Source: Albimonas sp051747505 (GTDB lineage: Bacteria > Pseudomonadota > Alphaproteobacteria > Rhodobacterales > Rhodobacteraceae). From it: 18,826 nucleotides of DNA. The first letter of the stretch is position 1. Every line of letters begins with the position of its first letter. A model generated the notes under the pieces. It searched no databases, was not told the origin of the DNA, and saw only the letters and a list, made by a program, of their open reading frames with translations. The stretch spans positions 1-18,826 of the forward strand of contig JBNJGE010000042.1 in NCBI GenBank assembly GCA_051747505.1, in the 5' to 3' direction. Below are positions 6,704 to 13,735 of the stretch, one piece after another. Both the position numbers and the translations under genes were made by a program.

Positions 6704-8428
6704 TCAGGCGAAGGCGCCGTGGACGAACCAGCCGCCCTGCTCGCCCAGCGCCGCGCCGGGGCGGCCGCGAGCCTCGAAGAGCCAGAGGCGCTCGCCCGTT
6801 TCCGTCTCCACCCGCCAGTAGTCGCGCGGGCCCGTGCGCCAGGCGGGGTCGTCGAGCCACCATTCGGGGGCGATGCGCTCGGGGCCCGCGGCGCGGGCGA
6901 CGTGGCGCTCGGCCCGGCGCCAGCGGAAGGCGGGGGGCGGGCGGCCGGGGGCCGAGGGGGCGACGGGCTCGGGGCCGAAGAGGGCGGAGGGGCGCGGGAC
7001 CGGCGGCGCGGGCCAGGGGCCGGCGGCGGCCTCGCAATAGGCGGCGGCGGCGAGGCGGGCGGTCTTTTCCGGGATGTGGCTGTCGGCGGGCTGGAGGCGC
7101 AGGAGACGGTCGAGGCCGATGCGCGCGCCGAGGCGGGCGAGGAGGTCGTCCAGTCTCGCGCCGTCGTCGGGGCGGCGGGCGGCGCGGGCGGCGGCCTCGG
7201 CCTCCGCGACCAGGCGGCCGTGATGGGCGCCGGAGGGGATGGGCTCGGCGACGATGGCCTCCAGCCGCACCGCCTCGACGCCGAAGCCGGCGTCGAAGCC
7301 GTCCAGGATGCGCTCGAACAGGGGGGCGAGGCGGGCGGGGTCGCGGCCGGGGCGGGCGAGGCCGAGCTCGTCGGCCTGCTCGATCCCGTCCACGCGGCGG
7401 ATGGCCAGGCGCAGGCGGCGCGCGCCCTGCCCCTCCGCCTCGAGGCGCGCGCAGAGGCGGGCGAGGAGGCGGTCCAGCGCCGCCTCCAGATCGGCGCGCA
7501 GGCCGACGGGCTCGGGCAGGGTGAGGCGCACGGCGAAGGGGCGCGGGGGCGCGGCGGGGGAGACGGGCTCGGGCGTGGCGCCGAGCGCCTGGTCGAGGCG
7601 CAGGACGAGGTCGGCGCCGAAGCGGCGGGCCAGCGCGGCGCGGGGGATGCCGGCGAGGTCGGCGATGCGGCGCAGGCCGAGGCGGGCGAGACCCTCGCGG
7701 GTCTGCGCGGGCAGGCGCAGCGCGGCGACGGGAAGCTCCGCGATGGCGGCGCGGTTCGCGCCGGGCGAGGCGACGGCCACCCCGGCGGCGGCGGCGGGGC
7801 CGGCCCGGCCGCCGGGCGCGGGGCGGGACGGGGAGCGCACGCGGGTGGCGCGGGCGTCCACACGGATGGCCTCGGCGCCGCGGCCGGGGGCGGGATCGGC
7901 GGCGGCCCCGCCGGCGGCGAAGCGGGCGAGCGCCCAGGCGGCGCCGCGGCTGTCGGCGATCCCGGCGCGGGCGGTGAGGCCGAGGGCGGCGAGCTCCTCG
8001 ATCATGAGGGCGGCCATGGCCTCCTCGCCGCCGAAGAGGTGGGCGCAGCCGCTGATGTCGAGGGCGAGACCGCCCTCGCCGGGGCCGGAGCCGGGGGCGG
8101 CGTCGTCCGGGCCCGCCCAGGGGGAGAAGCGCCGGGCCCAGCGCAGGAGGGAGGCGCGGAAGCGGGCCTCGCCGCCCGGGTCGCGGACCGCGGTGACGAG
8201 CGCGGGGTGCAGGGCGCGGGCGTCGGCCAGCGTCAGGCCGGGGCGCAGGCCCAGCGCCTCGGCGGCGGCGTCGAGGGAGACGAGGCGGACGGCGCCGGCC
8301 GTCTCCTCCACGAGGGCGAAGGGGACGGGATCAGGGGCCAGGGCGAGATGGGCCAGCGCCGGGCGGCGCAGGGCGCGCTCGGCGGCGAGGCGGGGAAGCC
8401 ACAGGCAGAGGATGCGGCGGGCGGCCAT
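6704..8428 (-). CDS. imuB: ImuB, catalytically dead Y-family DNA polymerase of SOS mutagenesis
   Basis: The 574-residue protein resembles Y-family polymerases but is the ImuB branch. The usual acidic catalytic motif at the N-terminus is replaced by LCLWLPRLAAERA (7-19), and the second acidic motif by the ImuB signature LDISGCAHLFGGE (123-135). A helix-hairpin-helix region spans about 240-275. The C-terminal ImuB tail contains QPADSHIPEK (446-455) and ends RDYWRVE (535-541) ... WFVHGAFA. ImuB bridges the beta clamp, ImuA and the error-prone polymerase DnaE2 in translesion synthesis. A low-complexity Ala/Pro/Gly/Arg stretch (about 174-225) lengthens the middle. The start at 8428 lies 20 bases from a perfect LexA box; no strong ribosome-binding site is seen. 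The usual neighbours imuA and dnaE2 are absent: upstream is the end of the TRAP operon and downstream the convergent trkH. Confidence 0.9.
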   Translation of the reverse strand: MAARRILCLWLPRLAAERALRRPALAHLALAPDPVPFALVEETAGAVRLVSLDAAAEALGLRPGLTLADARALHPALVTAVRDPGGEARFRASLLRWARRFSPWAGPDDAAPGSGPGEGGLALDISGCAHLFGGEEAMAALMIEELAALGLTARAGIADSRGAAWALARFAAGGAAADPAPGRGAEAIRVDARATRVRSPSRPAPGGRAGPAAAAGVAVASPGANRAAIAELPVAALRLPAQTREGLARLGLRRIADLAGIPRAALARRFGADLVLRLDQALGATPEPVSPAAPPRPFAVRLTLPEPVGLRADLEAALDRLLARLCARLEAEGQGARRLRLAIRRVDGIEQADELGLARPGRDPARLAPLFERILDGFDAGFGVEAVRLEAIVAEPIPSGAHHGRLVAEAEAAARAARRPDDGARLDDLLARLGARIGLDRLLRLQPADSHIPEKTARLAAAAYCEAAAGPWPAPPVPRPSALFGPEPVAPSAPGRPPPAFRWRRAERHVARAAGPERIAPEWWLDDPAWRTGPRDYWRVETETGERLWLFEARGRPGAALGEQGGWFVHGAFA

Positions 8429-8448
8429 GGCGACTCGCGATGGCGTTT

Positions 8449-8463
8449 GTTCCTGTTATGTTC
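8449..8463 (-). promoter_or_regulatory. LexA (SOS) box controlling imuB
   Basis: GTTC (8449-8452), seven bases and GTTC (8460-8463) make a perfect alphaproteobacterial LexA site; read on the gene's strand it is GAAC-N7-GAAC. It sits 20 bases before the imuB ATG and covers the CATAAC that could serve as -10, so bound LexA would block transcription. The site is in a gap with no plus-strand gene, so it serves imuB. Confidence 0.9.
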
Positions 8464-8602
8464 TGTTTGCGCCGCATCAGGGGCGGGAGTCGAGTCCGGG
8501 CCGCGCCGCCTTGCGGAAAGGGCGGGCGCGGGGCGGGATGGGCCGGCGTTGACGGGCGGACGGGGCGACGCGGCGGGCGTGGCGGCGGCGCGCCATGCGA
8601 AA

Positions 8603-8631
8603 GCCCCTGCCGGCGAGGGGCCGGCAGGGGC
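8603..8631 (-). terminator. Intrinsic terminator of the TRAP operon
   Basis: A perfect 12-base-pair stem (GCCCCTGCCGGC at 8603-8614, GCCGGCAGGGGC at 8620-8631) with a 5-base loop lies 26 bases after the stop of the large permease gene. On the minus strand it is followed by TTT and then CGC. It separates the TRAP operon from imuB. The rest of the 229-base gap (8429-8657) holds the LexA box and GC-rich sequence. Confidence 0.75.
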
Positions 8632-8657
8632 GGAGGCGGGCGGGCGCGCGGCCCGGA

Positions 8658-11312
8658 TCAGAAGCTGAGCGACAGGTCCCGGTGTTGGGACTGGCAGCTC
8701 GCCACGGCCGAGGCCATGTCCTCGGGCATCCGCTCCAGCGCGCGCACGGCGATGGTGGGGGTCACGCCGTCGAGATAGGCCTGCAGGCCCGGGGCGAGCT
8801 CCTCCTGCGCGCGCTCGCGCCAGGCGATGTCGGCGTCCAGCAGGCGCAGGGCCTCCTCCATCGCGGTGCGGGCGGCGGCCGGGTCCGGCTCGTTGCCGCG
8901 CAGGGCGCCGCGGGCGTCGTGCAGCGCCCCGCGCACGTCGCGGGCGCCCTCGATGTCGCCGACGCGATCGCGCAGCTCGGTGACCGGGTCCACGAGATCG
9001 GCCGGCGCCTCCTCGCCGATGCGGTCGCGCATGGCCTCGATCTCCGGGCGCAGGGCGGCGAGGGCCTCGGCGTCGCCGAGGATCGCCAGCACCTCCATCG
9101 GGGCCTCGGCCGCGGCCTCGCCCTCGCGGCGATACTGCCGGCGCAGGTTCAGCTCCTCGCTGGTCAGGTCCTCGAAGGCGTCGTAGGCGGCGTCCCATTC
9201 CTCGGGAATCTCCGCGCGCAGGCCCTCGATCTCGAGCTGGAGCGTCTCGATGCGCTGCGTGATCTCGGCCTTCTCCTCCTCCTGTTCGGGAAGCAGCAGG
9301 CGGTTCTGGAAGTTCAGCTCCTCGATCCGGGCCTCGTGGCGGCGGATGTCGCGCTGGATGTCGCGCACCCGGTCGTGCAGGGGGCGGTAGTCCACCGCGG
9401 CCTCGTCCACCCTCTCCGCCTGCTCGGCGGCCTGCGGGAGCAGGTCCAGCGCGCTCTCGGCGCTGTCGAAGCTCTCGCGCAGGTCTTCGGCGATGTCCTC
9501 GGGGACATGGGAGAGGTCGAGGCCGCGGGCCTGCTCGATCGCCTCCGCGATGTCGTCGCCGCTCCTGCGGATCTGCTCCAGCGTGTACTCCTCGATGCAC
9601 AGCTGCAGGCGCGGGTTGCGCGGCGGCGGCGCCGTGTCGGCGGTCAGGCCGACATAGTTGGGCAGGTAGTTCACCAGCGGTGGCGTGGCGCCGACGATGC
9701 CCAGGGCGATGAGCTGCAGGCAGATGAAGGCCAGCACGCCCTTGTACATGTCGGTCGTCTTGACCGTGGAGGGCGCCACGCCGCGCAGGTAGAACAGCGC
9801 GAAGCCGAAGGGCGGCGTGAGGAAGGAGGTCTGGATGTTCAGGCCGATCATCACGCCCAGCCAGACCGCGGAGATGTTGGCGGCCGGGTCGGCCAGCAGG
9901 ATGGGCGACACGATCGGCACCACGACCACGGCGATCTCGATGAAGTCGAGGAAGAAGCCGAGGACGAAGATCACCGCCATGACGATGATGAACTGGGTCC
10001 AGAAGCCGCCCGGCAGACCCTGCAGGAAGTGCTTGACGATCTCCTCGCCGCCGAAGGCGCGGAAGGCGGCCGTCAGGATCGCGGCGCCCAGAAGGATGAT
10101 GAAGACGAGGCTGGAGGTCTTGGCCGTCTCCAGCATCACGCCGCGCAGGGTGTCCCCGATCCTCAGGGTGCGCAGGCCGGACCAGACGATGGCGACGATC
10201 AGGCCGGCGGCGGCGATCAGGGCGAGATAGAGGCCCGTCTGGTCGTCCTCCGGGCCCAGCCGCTTGATGTTGACCTCCCAGATCGAGCCGACGACGAAGA
10301 GCGCGACCAGCGAGACGAGGCCCAGGATGGCCGGGTGGAAGGCCCCGGGCTCCCCGTCCCTGAGGCGGTAGCCGGCCATCATCGTGGCACCTGCGGCGCC
10401 GATGGCGCCGGCCTGGTTGACCGTCGCCACGCCCGCGAGGATCGAGCCCAGCACCAGGAAGATCAGCGCCAGCGGAGGCACGAGCACCAGCAGGGTGCGC
10501 CCCCAGAAGCGCGCGTCGCGCTGGCCCTCGAAGGGCACGGCGGGCGCGAGGCTCGGCCGCAGCAGCGCGAAGACCAGGATGAAGGCCATGTAGAGGCCGA
10601 CCAGCAGCAGGCCGGGCAGGAAGGCGCCGAGGAACATCTCGCCCGCCGAGGTGCCGGAGACGGCGAGCTCGGAGGGCATGGAGAGCTCTCCGGTGGCGGC
10701 CTTGTAGAGGGTCTGGCGCAGGCTGGCGGCCTGGTCGGTGGCCGAGGCGAGCTGGTCGGCCAGGATGATCAGCACGATGGAGGGCGGGATGATCTGCCCC
10801 AGCGTGCCGGAGGCGGCGATGGTGCCCGTGGCCAGCGGCTTGGAGTAGTCGTTGCGCAGCATCGCGGGCAGCGAGATCAGGCCCATCGCCACCACGGTGG
10901 CGCCGACGATGCCGGTGGTCGCGGCCAGCAGCGCGCCCACGAAGACCACGGAGATGCCCAGCCCGCCCGGAACCGGGCCGAACAGCTGGGCCATGGCGAC
11001 CAGCAGGTCCTCCGCGATCCGGGAGCGCTGGAGCATGATCCCCATGAAGATGAAGAGCGGGATCGCGATCAGCGTGTCGCGTTCGGGGACCCAGTAGATG
11101 CCCCGCAGGTTCGTCACCCCCGCCGAGAGCCATTGCGCGGGGCCGCCCACGGCGAAATACGCCTCGACCGAGCCTTCCAGCACGTAGCCGGTGGCCGCCG
11201 CGGCGGCGATGGAGAGGATGGCGGCGCCGGGCAGCGCGAAGGCCACGGGAAAGCCCGCGCCCAGCGCGAACGCCATCAGCGCGACGAGCAGGAAGAGGAA
11301 GAAGAGTTCCAT
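8658..11312 (-). CDS. TRAP transporter large permease (DctM family) with long C-terminal extension
   Basis: Residues 1-555 of this 884-residue protein are the 12 to 14-helix DctM subunit that moves substrate in with Na+ or H+. Visible family features are the N-terminal helix MELFFLFLLV, the PLFIFMGIML segment (85-94), ATTGIVGATVVAMG (131-144), SGTLGQIIPPSIVLIIL (168-184) and the C-terminal NIQTSFLTPPFGFALFYLRG (492-511). Ordinary DctM proteins are about 430 residues; a longer middle (about 190-400) is typical of the FcbT3/TakM-like branch. Unusual is the soluble tail 556-884: charged and helical, with a likely coiled coil at about 641-730, and without a domain I recognise. It lies 28 bases after the small permease gene, has no strong ribosome-binding site and is followed by a terminator. 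No frameshift or fusion scar is visible and codon use stays uniform into the tail. Confidence 0.9.
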   Translation of the reverse strand: MELFFLFLLVALMAFALGAGFPVAFALPGAAILSIAAAAATGYVLEGSVEAYFAVGGPAQWLSAGVTNLRGIYWVPERDTLIAIPLFIFMGIMLQRSRIAEDLLVAMAQLFGPVPGGLGISVVFVGALLAATTGIVGATVVAMGLISLPAMLRNDYSKPLATGTIAASGTLGQIIPPSIVLIILADQLASATDQAASLRQTLYKAATGELSMPSELAVSGTSAGEMFLGAFLPGLLLVGLYMAFILVFALLRPSLAPAVPFEGQRDARFWGRTLLVLVPPLALIFLVLGSILAGVATVNQAGAIGAAGATMMAGYRLRDGEPGAFHPAILGLVSLVALFVVGSIWEVNIKRLGPEDDQTGLYLALIAAAGLIVAIVWSGLRTLRIGDTLRGVMLETAKTSSLVFIILLGAAILTAAFRAFGGEEIVKHFLQGLPGGFWTQFIIVMAVIFVLGFFLDFIEIAVVVVPIVSPILLADPAANISAVWLGVMIGLNIQTSFLTPPFGFALFYLRGVAPSTVKTTDMYKGVLAFICLQLIALGIVGATPPLVNYLPNYVGLTADTAPPPRNPRLQLCIEEYTLEQIRRSGDDIAEAIEQARGLDLSHVPEDIAEDLRESFDSAESALDLLPQAAEQAERVDEAAVDYRPLHDRVRDIQRDIRRHEARIEELNFQNRLLLPEQEEEKAEITQRIETLQLEIEGLRAEIPEEWDAAYDAFEDLTSEELNLRRQYRREGEAAAEAPMEVLAILGDAEALAALRPEIEAMRDRIGEEAPADLVDPVTELRDRVGDIEGARDVRGALHDARGALRGNEPDPAAARTAMEEALRLLDADIAWRERAQEELAPGLQAYLDGVTPTIAVRALERMPEDMASAVASCQSQHRDLSLSF

Positions 11313-11340
11313 TCTCGATTGTCCGTCGTGTTGTCGCGCG

Positions 11341-12351
11341 TCAGGCGGCGGAGGGGGGCTCGAACTCCCGGTGGCCGGGATCGCCGCGCCTGTCGGCCAC
11401 GGAGTCGAGCAGCATGGCCTGGAACTGGATCAGCATGGTGATCGCGAAGACGCCCAGGAAACAGGCCATGAGATACTTGACGTGGAGGCCGGCGGAGCTC
11501 TGGCCGATCTCGAAATTCAGCAGGGGCGCCATGACGGTGGCGGCCGACGATCCCATGCCCAGGATCAGGATCACCCAGCACAGCACGGAGCCGAGCACGA
11601 GCGCCCCGACCGAGTTGACCAGCGCCTTCCCGCGCCGGGACATGGAGGCGTAGACGACGTCCACGCGCACATGCCCCTCCTCCAGCAGCGTGTGGGCGGA
11701 GGCGAACAGGAACATGGCCGCGTACCAGAAGCGGACCAGGTCGCTCATGAAGAGCTGCTCGTAGGAGAACACGAAGCGGCTGATCACGATCAGCAGCTCC
11801 ACCGCCACGATGGCCAGCGCCAGCCAGATGAAGCCGAGCGTGCGCGTGAAGGCGGCGACGACGAAGCCCAGCGCCATCAGCGGCAGATGGATCCAGGGGC
11901 CGCGGAAGCTGGACCGGCCGAGATCGGAGGTCAGCGCGTCGCCGAAGGCGGGGGCCAGCATCCGCTCCACCGCCATGAAGGCGATGACCGAGTCGGCCAG
12001 GCCCACGAAGAGCACCCCGAAGAAGAGGGCGCGCACGATATAGGCGTTTATCGCGGTCAGCCGGTCCGAGTCCTCGCGCAGGCCCACCAGCGGCGTGCGG
12101 TAGACGAAGAGCAGCGCCGCGAGCGCGGCGGCCGGGTAGAGAAGGAGCAGGATCCAGGCGGCGGCGCCGCCTTCCCCGTCCAGCGCGCTCCGCGGGCCGG
12201 GCAGACCCTGGATCTGGGTCAGCCAGACCTGGAAAAGGAACATGGCAAGGACGAAGATGTTGCCCCAGGCGATGAACCGGAACAGCCGGTCCGCGCCGTC
12301 ATTGCCGCCGGCGCGCCCCAAGCGCCGGGCCGGATCCGCGGCCGCGGTCAT
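11341..12351 (-). CDS. TRAP transporter small permease (DctQ family), extended N-terminus
   Basis: The 336-residue membrane protein carries the four-helix DctQ domain in its C-terminal half, with the signature HTLLEEGHVRVDVVYASMS (about 221-239) between helices. DctQ proteins are usually 160-200 residues. The first about 170 residues here add several further helices, as in the FcbT2/TakQ-like branch. DctQ pairs with the large permease and helps dock the binding protein. Start choice: ATG 12351 has GGAGA six bases upstream; ATG 12363, four codons earlier, has no good ribosome-binding site but is possible. It lies between the binding-protein gene (73 bases upstream, with a palindrome in the gap) and the large permease (28 bases downstream), the standard PQM order. 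Confidence 0.9.
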   Translation of the reverse strand: MTAAADPARRLGRAGGNDGADRLFRFIAWGNIFVLAMFLFQVWLTQIQGLPGPRSALDGEGGAAAWILLLLYPAAALAALLFVYRTPLVGLREDSDRLTAINAYIVRALFFGVLFVGLADSVIAFMAVERMLAPAFGDALTSDLGRSSFRGPWIHLPLMALGFVVAAFTRTLGFIWLALAIVAVELLIVISRFVFSYEQLFMSDLVRFWYAAMFLFASAHTLLEEGHVRVDVVYASMSRRGKALVNSVGALVLGSVLCWVILILGMGSSAATVMAPLLNFEIGQSSAGLHVKYLMACFLGVFAITMLIQFQAMLLDSVADRRGDPGHREFEPPSAA

Positions 12352-12381
12352 GCCGATCTCCATGTCGTCTTGTCGAAGAAG

Positions 12382-12407
12382 GGCGGACGGGGCGCGCCCC
12401 GTCCGCC
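12382..12407 (-). terminator. Perfect 26-base palindrome between binding-protein and permease genes
   Basis: GGCGGACGGGGC, GC and GCCCCGTCCGCC form a perfect palindrome 17 bases after the binding-protein stop. On the minus strand it is followed by CTTCTT. Such stems between a periplasmic binding protein gene and its permease genes commonly cause partial termination or protect the upstream mRNA, giving more binding protein than permease. It is probably an attenuating stem rather than a complete stop, because the permease genes have no promoter of their own that I can see. Confidence 0.65.
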
Positions 12408-12424
12408 GCAGGCGCTTCGCGAGC

Positions 12425-13510
12425 TCAGATGCCGCGCACGCGGTTGCGCTGGGCCACGTAGCGCATCTGGAAGTTCTTCATGTAGCCGCCGACTTCGCGC
12501 AGGCTGGCCTGGAAGGAATCGTCGATCTTCTTCGCCAGCGGCGAGTGATCGCGCGTCTCCTCGAAGACTTCCATGGCGGCCTCCCCGAAGGCGTCCCAGA
12601 CCTCGTCGGAGAACGAGCGGATCTTCACGCCGTGCTCGTCCACCAGACGCTTGAGGTAGGTGCCGTTGTTGGCCAGCGCCTCCTCGTACTGGGCGGCGTG
12701 CTCCTCGTGGGAGGCGGCGGTGATGATCTGCCTGTCAAGCTCGCTGAGCGAGCCCCAGAAATCGAGGTTCATCGCCAGGGACAGACCGCCGCCGGGCTCG
12801 TGCATGCCGGCGGTGTAGTAGTACTCGGCCGCCTCGTAGAGCTTGAGGAAGTAGTCGTTGTAGGGGCCGACCCACTCGGTCGCCTCGATGGCGCCGGAGA
12901 CAAGGCTCTCGTAGATCTGGCCGCCGGGGACGGAGACCGTGGCGACGCCCAGCTTGGACATCACCGCGGTGCCCAGGCCCGGGATGCGCATCTTCAGGCC
13001 CTCGAGATCCGCGGGGGTCTCGATCTCCTTGTTGAACCAGCCGCCGGCCTGGGTGCCGGTCGAGCCGGCGGGCAGCGCCTTCATGCCGAACTCGCCATGC
13101 AGCTCGTCCCAGAGCTCCTGGCCGCCCCTGTACTTGATCCAGGCGTTCCACTCGGGCGTGGTCATGCCGAAGGGCACGGCGGTGAAGTAGGCCAGCGCCG
13201 GGTGCTTGCCGGTCCAGTAGTAGTCGCCGCCGATATAGGCCTGGCTGTTGCCGGAGGAGACCTCGTCGAACACGTCGAAGGCGCCCACGCGCTCGCCCGC
13301 GGCGAAGTACTGGGTGACGATCCGCCCCTCGGTCAGCTCGGTGATGCGCTCGGCGAGGCGCTGCGCGGAGATGCCGAGGCCCGGGAAGTCACGCCCCCAG
13401 GTGGAGACGATGATCATCTCCTTGCGGCTCTGGGCCACGGCGGGCGCGGCGAGCGCGGTCGCGGCCGCGCCGCCGAGCGCGGCGCTTTTCAGGAACTGAC
13501 GTCTTTTCAT
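12425..13510 (-). CDS. TRAP transporter periplasmic binding protein, TakP-like
   Basis: The 361-residue secreted protein has a twin-arginine signal, RRQFLKSAALGG, with likely cleavage at AVA-Q (after residue 26). The fold is the DctP type, of the TakP/FcbT1 subgroup. Conserved stretches include TGTQAGGWFNKEI (151-163), GLKMRIPGLG (171-180), GGQIY (196-200) and AIEATEWVGPYNDY (207-220). Gln154, Arg175, Glu212/Trp213 and Glu238 sit where, from memory, TakP of Rhodobacter sphaeroides binds Na+ and a 2-oxoacid (its 156, 177, 214/215, 240). A 2-oxoacid or similar carboxylate is therefore the likeliest ligand, though the same family includes other substrates. The start at 13510 has GGGAG seven bases upstream; a longer frame to 13621 would bury the signal peptide. 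It is the first gene of the TRAP operon and has its own candidate promoter. Confidence 0.92.
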   Translation of the reverse strand: MKRRQFLKSAALGGAAATALAAPAVAQSRKEMIIVSTWGRDFPGLGISAQRLAERITELTEGRIVTQYFAAGERVGAFDVFDEVSSGNSQAYIGGDYYWTGKHPALAYFTAVPFGMTTPEWNAWIKYRGGQELWDELHGEFGMKALPAGSTGTQAGGWFNKEIETPADLEGLKMRIPGLGTAVMSKLGVATVSVPGGQIYESLVSGAIEATEWVGPYNDYFLKLYEAAEYYYTAGMHEPGGGLSLAMNLDFWGSLSELDRQIITAASHEEHAAQYEEALANNGTYLKRLVDEHGVKIRSFSDEVWDAFGEAAMEVFEETRDHSPLAKKIDDSFQASLREVGGYMKNFQMRYVAQRNRVRGI

Positions 13511-13580
13511 GTCGTTCTCCCTGTAGGTCTCCCTGTTGCGCGATGCGCGCGAGGCTCCCCCCTCCGCGCGGCATGAACGG

Positions 13581-13609
13581 ACTAAAACAGAATGGACGTT
13601 TGCGGACAA
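13581..13609 (-). promoter_or_regulatory. Candidate promoter of the TRAP operon
   Basis: On the minus strand TTGTCC (13609-13604) and TTTAGT (13586-13581) are separated by 17 bases, each matching the sigma-70 consensus at four of six positions. This lies in one of the few AT-richer spots of the window. It would give a leader of about 64 bases before the binding-protein start. Confidence 0.5.
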
Positions 13610-13638
13610 TCGACTTTGCACGTCCGGCGGTCGTCTTT

Positions 13639-13656
13639 TTGACGCGCGGGCGTCAA
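13639..13656. promoter_or_regulatory. Inverted repeat, possible operator upstream of the TRAP promoter
   Basis: TTGACGC, four bases and GCGTCAA form a perfect inverted repeat 30 bases upstream of the candidate -35, about -65 to -82 relative to the predicted start. This position suits an activator. No T-run follows on either strand in the right direction for a terminator. No regulator gene is adjacent, so the binding protein is unknown. Confidence 0.4.
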
Positions 13657-13706
13657 CCGTTGGCGCCCGAATGTGAACAATCCGCGGCGGCGGCCGCCCT
13701 GCGCCG

Positions 13707-13724
13707 CCGCCGCCGAAGCGGCGG
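13707..13724 (-). terminator. UUCG-loop hairpin after the acyl-CoA ligase gene
   Basis: On the minus strand CCGCCGC-TTCG-GCGGCGG forms a 7-base-pair stem with the very stable UUCG loop, 11 bases after the ligase stop. A second GC-rich stem is possible just beyond it (about 13685-13713). No clean T-run follows, so termination strength is uncertain. The rest of the 225-base gap (13511-13735) holds the TRAP promoter region. Confidence 0.4.
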
Positions 13725-13735
13725 AACGCCGCAGG

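Noticed and set aside
2728..7863. A 1,711-codon open frame on the minus strand
   Set aside because: It runs antisense to the ABC permease, folE and trkH and through part of imuB in another frame. Its product is low-complexity Arg/Pro/Gln/His-rich, as expected from the opposite strand of very GC-rich genes.
8595..11441. A 948-codon plus-strand open frame opposite the TRAP large permease
   Set aside because: The product is Gly/Asp/His/Gln-rich with no recognisable domain, while the minus strand encodes an obvious DctM protein. It is a GC-driven shadow.
13511..13621. Longer N-terminus for the TRAP binding protein (start at 13621)
   Set aside because: It would bury the twin-arginine signal peptide internally and would start upstream of the predicted promoter elements; ATG 13510 has a good ribosome-binding site.
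13639..13656. The inverted repeat as a transcription terminator
   Set aside because: The T-run lies before the stem on the plus strand, and on the minus strand the stem is followed by A residues, so neither direction fits an intrinsic terminator.
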